The notes under the pieces: generated by a model
Told to the model about the DNA's origin: nothing
Databases searched by the model: none
What the model saw: only the letters and a program-made list of their open reading frames with translations
Program-made: the position numbers and the translations under genes
Shown: in pieces, positions 6,673-12,037 of the stretch
Layout of the letters: each line of letters starts with the position of its first letter
Numbering within the stretch: the first letter of the stretch is position 1
Assembly (NCBI GenBank): GCA_001795165.1
Contig: MGNS01000100.1
Coordinates: 1 to 12,037, forward strand
DNA from: Chloroflexi bacterium RBG_16_57_11
Lineage (GTDB): Bacteria > Chloroflexota > Anaerolineae > Anaerolineales > UBA4823
Length of the DNA stretch: 12,037 nucleotides
Direction of reading: 5' to 3'

Positions 6673-8064
6673 ATGAAAAAGACAATCACCATCTTGATCG
6701 GTTATTGTTTTGTGATTGGGCTGTTCTTGCTTGACTACCAGCCTTCCGCCTTGGCTCAGGAACCTGGCTCCGAGCCTGAATATCTGGTAGCCTTAGGGAA
6801 GGCCCTGTTCTACGACCCGAGCCTGTCGGCCAACGGCACCCAGTCGTGTGCGGCGTGCCACGCGCCGGAGGTCGGCTTCACCGGCCCGGATGCGCAGGTC
6901 AACGCGGGAGGCGCTGTTTACCCTGGCGCCCTTCCGAATCATTTCGGCAATCGAAAGCCGCCCGCCTCGGCGTACGCCGGCGACAGTACCGAGCTGTACT
7001 TTAACGAGACCGAAGGCGCCTGGTTCGGTGGTATGTTTTGGGATGGCCGGGCAACCGGCTGGACGCTACACGATCCACTTGCCGAGCAAGCCCAGGGGCC
7101 GTATTTGAACCCGCTGGAGCAGGCCATCGCCAACGCCCAGGTGCTGTGCGTCCGGGTCAAGCAAGCAGACTATACCGCCCTGTTCGAGCAAGTGTGGGGC
7201 GCCGGCTCGCTCAACTGCGCTAAGGATGTCGGCGGCGTTTATGAGAAGATCGGTCGCTCTGTGGCCGCCTACGAGCGAAGCACGGAAGTTAACCCGTTCA
7301 GCTCGAAGTTTGACCTGTTCTGGGACAACGCTGAAAATGCCGGCAAGGATGTGACTCAGATCAGGTGCGGTACCGGCGGCATGGGCGGCGGCGGTGGCAT
7401 GGGTGGTGGGGCAATGGGCTGCCCAGGTGGCGGCACGAGCCCATATCGCTGGACGGCTTACCGCAACCTGGGTCTTAACGACGCCGAGCTACAGGGCCTG
7501 GCTGTGTTCAACGACCGGGCTGACTGCTCTTCCTGCCATAGCCTCAAGCCCGGCCCTGACGGTTACCCGCTTTTCACCGATTTCGGCTACGACAACCTCG
7601 GCACCCCAAAGAACCCGGATAACCCGTTCTATTCGATGCCAGAAGCATGGAATCCAGATGGTGCCGACTATGTAGACTACGGCCTGGGCGGCTTCCTGAA
7701 GAAGGCCGGATATTCGCCGGAGGTGTACGAGCCGGAGCTGGGAAAAGTCAAGGTGCCCACCCTGCGCAATGTGGACCTGCGACCTTCGGAGGATTTTGTG
7801 AAGGCGTATGGGCACAACGGCTACTTCAAGTCCTTGGAGGATATCGTCTTCTTCTACCACTGGCGCGGCATGATGGACGGCGGCTTGTGCGGCGGTGGAG
7901 GCATAGGAGGCGGTGGTATGGGCGGCTGTGAAGGCATGGCGGATATGTTCCCGCCCCCGGAAGTGGACCAGAACCGCGCCGTGTTGAGCATGTTCCCGCG
8001 GCCGCAAGTTGACAATATCGTGGCGTTCCTGAAGACGCTTTCGGATGGTTATTTCCAAAGATAA
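6673..8064 (+). CDS. Exported diheme MauG/CCP-family protein with Gly/Met-rich loops (CCP2)
   Basis: A 463-residue paralogue of the preceding gene. The signal peptide (MKKTITILIG...SALA-Q) occupies about 1-29. Heme sites are CAACH (59-63) and CSSCH (285-289). 'FWDGR...EQAQGPYLNPLE' holds a Gln139/Glu149 pair as in CCP/MauG, and 'FTDFGYDNLGTP' and 'VPTLRNVDLR...HNGYFKSLEDIV' mark the second heme domain. It is longer than CCP1 because of insertions. One lies between the heme domains, where Cys232 and Cys250 flank a Gly/Met stretch. Another follows 'FYHWRGMMDGG', where Cys406 and Cys419 flank a second Gly-rich stretch. Further cysteines at 159 and 182 are absent from CCP1. The loops could be disulphide-closed or bind metal (inference). 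It ends 67 nt before the CueO-like oxidase, consistent with co-transcription. A peroxidase or partner-oxidising role is likely but unproven. Confidence 0.92.
   Translation: MKKTITILIGYCFVIGLFLLDYQPSALAQEPGSEPEYLVALGKALFYDPSLSANGTQSCAACHAPEVGFTGPDAQVNAGGAVYPGALPNHFGNRKPPASAYAGDSTELYFNETEGAWFGGMFWDGRATGWTLHDPLAEQAQGPYLNPLEQAIANAQVLCVRVKQADYTALFEQVWGAGSLNCAKDVGGVYEKIGRSVAAYERSTEVNPFSSKFDLFWDNAENAGKDVTQIRCGTGGMGGGGGMGGGAMGCPGGGTSPYRWTAYRNLGLNDAELQGLAVFNDRADCSSCHSLKPGPDGYPLFTDFGYDNLGTPKNPDNPFYSMPEAWNPDGADYVDYGLGGFLKKAGYSPEVYEPELGKVKVPTLRNVDLRPSEDFVKAYGHNGYFKSLEDIVFFYHWRGMMDGGLCGGGGIGGGGMGGCEGMADMFPPPEVDQNRAVLSMFPRPQVDNIVAFLKTLSDGYFQR
7366..7422 (+). repeat. Cys-bracketed Gly/Met low-complexity loop 1 in CCP2
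   Basis: Encodes residues 232-250: a Cys at each end and, between them, almost only Gly with Met at 237, 243 and 248. It lies just before the second heme domain. The GGC/GGT-rich DNA could expand by slippage. Confidence 0.8.
7888..7929 (+). repeat. Cys-bracketed Gly-rich loop 2 in CCP2
   Basis: Encodes residues 406-419, CGGGGIGGGGMGGC, followed by EGMADMF with two more Met residues. It has the same design as the loop at 232-250 but lies after the second heme domain core. Confidence 0.8.
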
Positions 8065-8131
8065 CCATCAACCAGCCTGGGAGGCGGAGCAATCTCCCCC
8101 CAGATCTAACCGAAAAAGAAAGAGGCAAAAA

Positions 8132-9712
8132 ATGAATTCTCGAATCATCAGTCGACGTGAGTTTTTAAAAAGTGCGGGTGTCCTTACTACTGGCCTCCTG
8201 CTTGGCAGTGGCTTCGATAAATTGGGACGTGGCTTACCACTCATCAGGACCGCTCGCGCACAGATGGAGCCTTTTATGCCCGATGCGGAGGTTTCGATCA
8301 CCGCGGCGCCAAAGACCGTCCAAATCCTTTCTGGCGCACAGACTAACGTCTGGAGCTATGAAGGGCAGCTGCTCAACGGAAGCGGCGTGACGGTCCAGAA
8401 TCTGCCCGGCAACTACCTCGGTCCAATCCTACGGGTGAAAAGCGGAACAAAGGTGCGCATCTATTTCCACAACAATCTACCTGAAGACAGCGTCATCCAT
8501 CCACACGGCTTACGCGTGCCCGAGCCCTGTGATGGCCATCCAATGCAGGCCATCGGGTCGGGCGAGACAAAAATATATGAATTCCAGGTGATCGACCGCG
8601 CCGGGCCGTACTGGTTTCACCCACACCCGCATATGCGCACCGCCGAACAGGTGGTGATGGGCCTGGCCGGTTTGTTCACCGTGTGGGATGAGCAAGAAGA
8701 GCTGGCTGTACCCGGCGCCAGCACAGGCGCAAATGACCTTCCGGTGATCATCCAGGACCGGGTCTTTGACAGCGCCAATCAGTTCCTTTACCAGCCGAAC
8801 AACATGTGGGGTTATCTGGGCAACAAGATTTTAGTCAACGGGAAACCGAACACTGTCTTCTCTCTCGAACCCAGGGCGTATCGCCTGCGCTTCCTCAACG
8901 GTTCAAACGCCCGCACCTACAAGCTGGCCTGGAGTAACGGCATGCCGATGAAGGTCATCGGTACCGACGGCGGCCTGTTGCCGGCTATAGCCTCCAGGCC
9001 CTATGTGATGCTGATGCCGGGCGAGCGGGTCGATGTGTGGGCAGATTTCACCCAGCTGGCGCGCAAGCAGGTCATCCTGCGGAGCCTCTCCTTCGATCCC
9101 GGTATGGGCATGGGCGGTGGAGGCGGCGGTATGGGTGGAGGTGGCGGCGGAGGGGGCATGGGAACGTCCTTACCAATGGGCTCGCCTTTCGATATCCTGA
9201 CGGTGAATGTTGGAAGGAGGGCTACTTCCAACCCGGTGCTTGGTCCGCTTCCCGCCCTTTCCGAGGTGTTCGACGCCAGCAACGTGCCCAACTTCGCCAG
9301 CCCGCGCCCGTTCACCCTGGATATGCGGCAAATGGTCTGGACGATCAACGGACGTGTCTTCGAGATGATGGAAGTGGCCGAAGACGAGATGGTCCACTGC
9401 CATGACACGATGGCCTGGGAATGGATCAACAATTCGCCCATCCCGCACCCAATGCATATGCACAACGTCCAGTTCCAGGTGGTTCAACGCTCAACTCCCG
9501 CCAGCAGCAGCTACGCCACTATCAACCAGGGGCTGGTCGATAGCGGCTGGAAGGATACGGTGTTGGTCTGGCCGGGCGAGCGTGTGAAGATCGCCATGAC
9601 TTTTGCGCCTTACGAAGGGATGTACATGTATCACTGCCACATCCTGGAGCACGAAGACATGACCATGATGCGCAACTATATGATCATGGAACATGATATG
9701 GAGGGTATGTAA
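8132..9712 (+). CDS. Tat-exported CueO-like multicopper oxidase (MCO2)
   Basis: A 526-residue multicopper oxidase. The chosen ATG has AAAGAGG (8119-8125) upstream and puts a Tat signal (SRREFLK, residues 7-13; cut near ARA-Q at 43) at the N-terminus. The in-frame codon at 8045 lies inside CCP2 and would add 29 polar residues. Copper ligands: HPHG (123, 125), WFHPHPH (163, 165), HPMHMH (439, 442, 444) and HCHILEH (501-507), with Cys502, His507 and axial Met512. 'HPHGLRVPEPCDG' and 'WFHPHPHMRTAEQVVMGLAGLF' resemble CueO more than CotA, so this is a different branch from MCO1. CueO-type enzymes oxidise Cu(I) and other metals and often carry a Met-rich insertion. Here residues 324-344 form a Gly/Met tract in the segment before the third cupredoxin domain. 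Last gene of the presumed operon; a strong hairpin follows. Confidence 0.93.
   Translation: MNSRIISRREFLKSAGVLTTGLLLGSGFDKLGRGLPLIRTARAQMEPFMPDAEVSITAAPKTVQILSGAQTNVWSYEGQLLNGSGVTVQNLPGNYLGPILRVKSGTKVRIYFHNNLPEDSVIHPHGLRVPEPCDGHPMQAIGSGETKIYEFQVIDRAGPYWFHPHPHMRTAEQVVMGLAGLFTVWDEQEELAVPGASTGANDLPVIIQDRVFDSANQFLYQPNNMWGYLGNKILVNGKPNTVFSLEPRAYRLRFLNGSNARTYKLAWSNGMPMKVIGTDGGLLPAIASRPYVMLMPGERVDVWADFTQLARKQVILRSLSFDPGMGMGGGGGGMGGGGGGGGMGTSLPMGSPFDILTVNVGRRATSNPVLGPLPALSEVFDASNVPNFASPRPFTLDMRQMVWTINGRVFEMMEVAEDEMVHCHDTMAWEWINNSPIPHPMHMHNVQFQVVQRSTPASSSYATINQGLVDSGWKDTVLVWPGERVKIAMTFAPYEGMYMYHCHILEHEDMTMMRNYMIMEHDMEGM
9101..9163 (+). repeat. Gly/Met low-complexity tract in MCO2
   Basis: Twenty-one codons (residues 324-344) consist only of Gly and Met, with Met at four positions. 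More Met follows (TSLPMGSP). By analogy with the Met-rich insert of CueO-type enzymes, it could help bind or guide Cu(I). The codons vary (GGT/GGC/GGA/GGG), which argues against a very recent simple slippage event. Confidence 0.8.
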
Positions 9713-9743
9713 CCCTGACCAACGGTCCCTAAAACCACGCAAG

Positions 9744-9786
9744 TGCCATGCGCGGGTGAACTCCATTTATCCGCCCGCGCATGGCA
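9744..9786 (+). terminator. Hairpin terminator of the diheme/MCO2 operon
   Basis: A perfect 13-bp inverted repeat (TGCCATGCGCGGG at 9744-9756, CCCGCGCATGGCA at 9774-9786) with a 17-nt loop lies 31 nt after the MCO2 stop. The downstream sequence TATTTCGCGCATTT is only moderately T-rich. It most likely ends the transcript. Confidence 0.6.
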
Positions 9787-9839
9787 TATTTCGCGCATTT
9801 AAAATTAAGCCAGCCTGGGACAGCGCACCCGATTGCCTA

Positions 9840-9868
9840 TTGACTTTTTAACCAACTTATTGTAATAT
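9840..9868 (+). promoter_or_regulatory. Sigma-70-type promoter for the SPFH gene
   Basis: TTGACT (9840-9845), 17 nt, then TAATAT (9863-9868). The -35 box is 5 of 6 to consensus with ideal spacing. It lies in the otherwise gene-free stretch 9713-10046, after the hairpin at 9744-9786, and predicts a leader of about 170 nt before the ATG at 10047. The remaining 9870-10030 is AT-rich with no further clear signal. Confidence 0.6.
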
Positions 9869-10046
9869 GTAGTCAGGCGACATATCGTCAATCTACCTAT
9901 GATTGGGGTGATCTTTTAGAAAATTTTCCGACATACTCAAGTATTTAATCCGCGCACTTATTACTTCAGATGGGGAAAGATAGGACACTGGGTAGTTACA
10001 CGAAATTTTTATGATTTTTTATATGGCTTAACTATGGAGGTGAGCC

Positions 10047-11042
10047 ATGACACAATACACCCAACCCGACGAAAACGCTCCCACCCCAGTGGTGCAAAAT
10101 CGCCCTTTTAGCGGTTGTCTGACGAAAATATCCCAGAATGCACTCACCATCCTGGTGGTATTGATCGTAGCCGGCGGGCTCTTCGCCCTGGCCAGGGCTG
10201 CAGTTTACAAAATCCGCCCGTATGAGCGCGGCCTGCACCTGCGCGGCGGGAAATTCATCAACGTTGACGAGCCCGGGTGGCATGTTAAGATCCCGTTTGT
10301 AGACACGGTCATCGGCGTGATGATCATCGAGCGCTCCGGAATGATCGAAAAGCTGGCCGGTATGACCGCCGACGATGTCACCATGGATATTTCACTGCTG
10401 TACACCTACCGGGTGGTGGATCCGGTCAAATACCAGCTCGAAGTGCTCGACCCGGATCGAATTGTGAACGGTTTCGTCCAGGGCGCGCTGAGGGACCTGG
10501 TCAACACGCGCAAGATGGATGATGTGCTCCACTTGCGGGCAGACTTCAACCAGGAATTGTATACTGACTTGCAGCAAAAACAGGAGCGCTACGGGATCGA
10601 GTTTATCCTGGTGCAAGTCCAGAACGCCTCGCCGCCCGAAGAGGTAGTCAACGCCATCAAAGATAAGATGGTGGCCGTTCAGATGCTGGAAAAGGCCACC
10701 TCCGACGCCGAACAACAGCGCACCCTGGCCGATAGTGACTTTTATTCCGCCCAAAAGAAAGCCGAAGGCGACGCCTACCAGATCACCAAAATAGCCGAGG
10801 CCGAAGCCCAGAGCATCAGCCTGAGCTCGCAAGCCAAGATCAAGGCCATGCAGGCCATCCTGGATGAACTGCAAGGCCTGGGCCCCCTGGCCGAGCAATA
10901 CATCCAGGTGCTCATCGCACAGGAGCTGCGCGAGAACAGCAAGTGGATCATCAGCAACGGCGGGACGCTGCCGATCATCGATTTGAGTGAAACCACATCG
11001 CAGATCCAGCCAACGGAGAGCCTGCCAACACCAACTCCCTGA
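10047..11042 (+). CDS. Membrane-anchored SPFH/band 7 (prohibitin/flotillin-like) protein
   Basis: The 331-residue protein has a short polar N-terminus, one membrane segment at about 31-49 (NALTILVVLIVAGGLFALA), then an SPFH/band 7 domain from about 52 ('IRPYERGLHLRGGKF..VDEPGWHVKIPFVDTV', 'VTMDISLLYTYRVVDPVKY', 'ALRDLVNTRKMDDVL'). A Glu/Ala/Gln-rich coiled-coil follows at about 205-265 ('EKATSDAEQQR...AEGDAYQITKIAEAEAQ') and then a Thr/Pro-rich tail ending TPTP. Family members (prohibitin, stomatin, HflK/C, flotillin) form large ring or cage assemblies on membranes and influence membrane proteases and microdomains. The strong ribosome site GGAGGTG (10036-10042) supports the start. It stands alone between its own promoter and terminator. 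No NfeD-like, HflK or protease gene is adjacent, so a specific partner cannot be named. Confidence 0.9.
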   Translation: MTQYTQPDENAPTPVVQNRPFSGCLTKISQNALTILVVLIVAGGLFALARAAVYKIRPYERGLHLRGGKFINVDEPGWHVKIPFVDTVIGVMIIERSGMIEKLAGMTADDVTMDISLLYTYRVVDPVKYQLEVLDPDRIVNGFVQGALRDLVNTRKMDDVLHLRADFNQELYTDLQQKQERYGIEFILVQVQNASPPEEVVNAIKDKMVAVQMLEKATSDAEQQRTLADSDFYSAQKKAEGDAYQITKIAEAEAQSISLSSQAKIKAMQAILDELQGLGPLAEQYIQVLIAQELRENSKWIISNGGTLPIIDLSETTSQIQPTESLPTPTP

Positions 11043-11070
11043 CTGTGGTTTTCGTCCAATCTGTTTCCCG

Positions 11071-11106
11071 GGGCTTTCCATAAATAATTCATGGAAAGCC
11101 CTTTTT
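11071..11106 (+). terminator. Intrinsic terminator of the SPFH gene
   Basis: A perfect 11-bp stem, GGGCTTTCCAT (11071-11081) with ATGGAAAGCCC (11091-11101), has a 9-nt loop and is followed directly by TTTTT (11102-11106). It begins 29 nt after the stop codon. This is the clearest intrinsic terminator in the window. Confidence 0.9.
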
Positions 11107-11139
11107 ATGTTAAAGGGTGATATTAACGCATTCCCCTAC

Positions 11140-11168
11140 TTGAATTCGAATGTAAATATTTATATAAT
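11140..11168 (+). promoter_or_regulatory. Sigma-70-type promoter for the last gene
   Basis: TTGAAT (11140-11145), 17 nt, then a consensus TATAAT (11163-11168), in an AT-rich stretch right after the SPFH terminator. The expected start near 11175 leaves a leader of about 200 nt before the ATG at 11383. No gene with convincing support lies in 11043-11382. Confidence 0.7.
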
Positions 11169-11217
11169 ATGGATACGTTACAGATTTGTAAGGCAGGCGG
11201 GGCATATGATCGTAATC

Positions 11218-11245
11218 AAAAAAAACCAGGCCATCCGGCTGGCCT
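11218..11245 (-). terminator. Minus-strand terminator-like hairpin without a visible gene
   Basis: Read on the minus strand, AGGCCA (11245-11240) pairs with TGGCCT (11233-11228) around a 6-nt loop. It is followed by GG and eight T (11225-11218), which is the form of an intrinsic terminator. On the plus strand it is a hairpin in the leader of the next gene with A's in front. No minus-strand gene is evident upstream of it. Confidence 0.45.
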
Positions 11246-11382
11246 CCGCATTCAAAAGCCTAACATTTCGGGACTCATGACAAAAGAGGGAGGTGAGACG
11301 CGCCACGATCCGCAGCGATAAATCTGACAGTCGATCGTTCAGCCATAAATCCATCAAAAAACGTAAAACGGAGAACCTGCAG

Positions 11383-12037
11383 ATGAAAACTCAACCGCTT
11401 TTTATTTTGATCGCGCAGCTTGCGATCATCGTGGGCCTGATCGGGGCCTCCCCGGTCAGCGCGTCTCTCCAGCAGGTACCAGTTCTCCAATCCTTTGAGA
11501 CGCCCACACCGAAATTTACCACAGGCATTGCTTTTGACGCCTCTGCACCCCTGCACGATCTGGCGGCTCAATATGCGGCATCGAAGGAGACAGCCTCCCA
11601 GACCACGCCACACCAGGATACAGATGAACTGCTTGAGGTGCGTCCCGAGCCCGGCCTGAAAGCTCAGGATCAGGGATATGCCGGCGATGGCGCCTTGCAG
11701 GACTCCCCGGGCTCAGGACCTGCCCTGCACGGCCTGACCGAAGCTGCCATCGATCCGCCGATCGTGAATTTCGAAGGTCTCAGCAACACGGACAACTTCA
11801 ATCTGTTCGGCTTCCGCGTCAACCCTCCCTCCCCGTCCGGCGATGTCGGCCGAAACCACTATGTAGAAATGGTCAACCTGGCCTTCTCCGTGTATACGAA
11901 GCATGGTGGATTGCTGTTAGGACCGGTCCCAATCGGTGCCCTATGGCTAGGCTTTGTTATTTCGGATTGTACCGATCCCTCCGGCGACCCAATCGTGGTC
12001 TACGACCAACTCGAGGATCGCTGGCTGCTGACCCAGT
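11383..12037 (+). CDS. Large secreted protein, N-terminal part (runs off the window)
   Basis: An open frame continues to the window end; 218 residues are visible. The ATG has GGAG at 11370-11373 and leads into a Sec signal peptide (MKTQPLFILIAQLAIIVGLIGASPVSA, cut near 27). A low-complexity Gln/Thr/Asp/Glu-rich stretch follows to about residue 120. From about 127 there is 'PPIVNFEGLSNTDNFNLFGFRVNPP', then 'NHYVEMVNLAFSVYTKHGG' at 158 and 'DPIVVYDQLEDRWLLTQ' at the end. To my knowledge this 'NHYV.MVN...DPIV.YD....RWLL' pattern is typical of large secreted, propeller-like proteins of unknown function in Chloroflexota and other bacteria, often with FN3 or similar C-terminal modules. The C-terminus and any anchoring tail are outside the window, so the role is not assigned. 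Confidence 0.85.
   Translation, partial: MKTQPLFILIAQLAIIVGLIGASPVSASLQQVPVLQSFETPTPKFTTGIAFDASAPLHDLAAQYAASKETASQTTPHQDTDELLEVRPEPGLKAQDQGYAGDGALQDSPGSGPALHGLTEAAIDPPIVNFEGLSNTDNFNLFGFRVNPPSPSGDVGRNHYVEMVNLAFSVYTKHGGLLLGPVPIGALWLGFVISDCTDPSGDPIVVYDQLEDRWLLTQ

Noticed and set aside
10392..11081. 229-codon minus-strand open frame opposite the SPFH gene
   Set aside because: The plus-strand SPFH protein is clear by its membrane segment, domain and coiled-coil. The opposite frame is a by-product of regular codon use in the coiled-coil region.
11206..11291. Two tiny ORFs (24 and 14 codons) sharing an ATGA overlap in the leader of the last gene
   Set aside because: The ribosome sites are weak or missing and the peptides have no recognisable feature; the region reads better as an untranslated leader.

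Overview
The window looks like part of a Chloroflexota (Anaerolineae-like) chromosome. This is an inference from moderately high GC, many large secreted proteins built of beta-propeller, FN3 and cadherin-like repeats, a C-terminal tail of the 'YLPVV-R' kind that I associate with secreted proteins of that phylum, and strong AGGAGG ribosome sites. No rRNA, tRNA, transposase or CRISPR array was seen. All recognisable genes are on the + strand.

Layout: (1) nt 1-981, the 3' end of a secreted protein with three FN3 domains, closed by a 15-bp hairpin. (2) nt 1127-2935, a secreted seven-repeat propeller protein with two nearly identical cadherin-like repeats and the YLPVV tail. (3) nt 3030-5172, a possible 20-codon leader ORF followed by a Tat-exported CotA/bilirubin-oxidase-like multicopper oxidase (MCO1). 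(4) nt 5455-9712, a probable operon of two exported MauG/cytochrome c peroxidase-type diheme proteins and a second Tat-exported, CueO-like multicopper oxidase (MCO2), with a candidate promoter and operator before it and a 13-bp hairpin after it. (5) nt 10047-11042, a membrane-anchored SPFH/band-7 protein with its own promoter and a textbook terminator. (6) nt 11383 to the window end, the N-terminal part of another large secreted protein behind a good promoter and a leader of about 200 nt.

The core of interest is an all-extracytoplasmic redox set: two different multicopper oxidases and two divergent diheme peroxidase-like proteins. The downstream diheme protein and the adjacent CueO-like oxidase both carry unusual Gly/Met-rich low-complexity loops; those in the diheme protein are bracketed by cysteines. 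Copper or manganese/iron oxidation, or peroxide-linked oxidation of an extracellular substrate, are reasonable hypotheses. The sequence alone does not choose between them.
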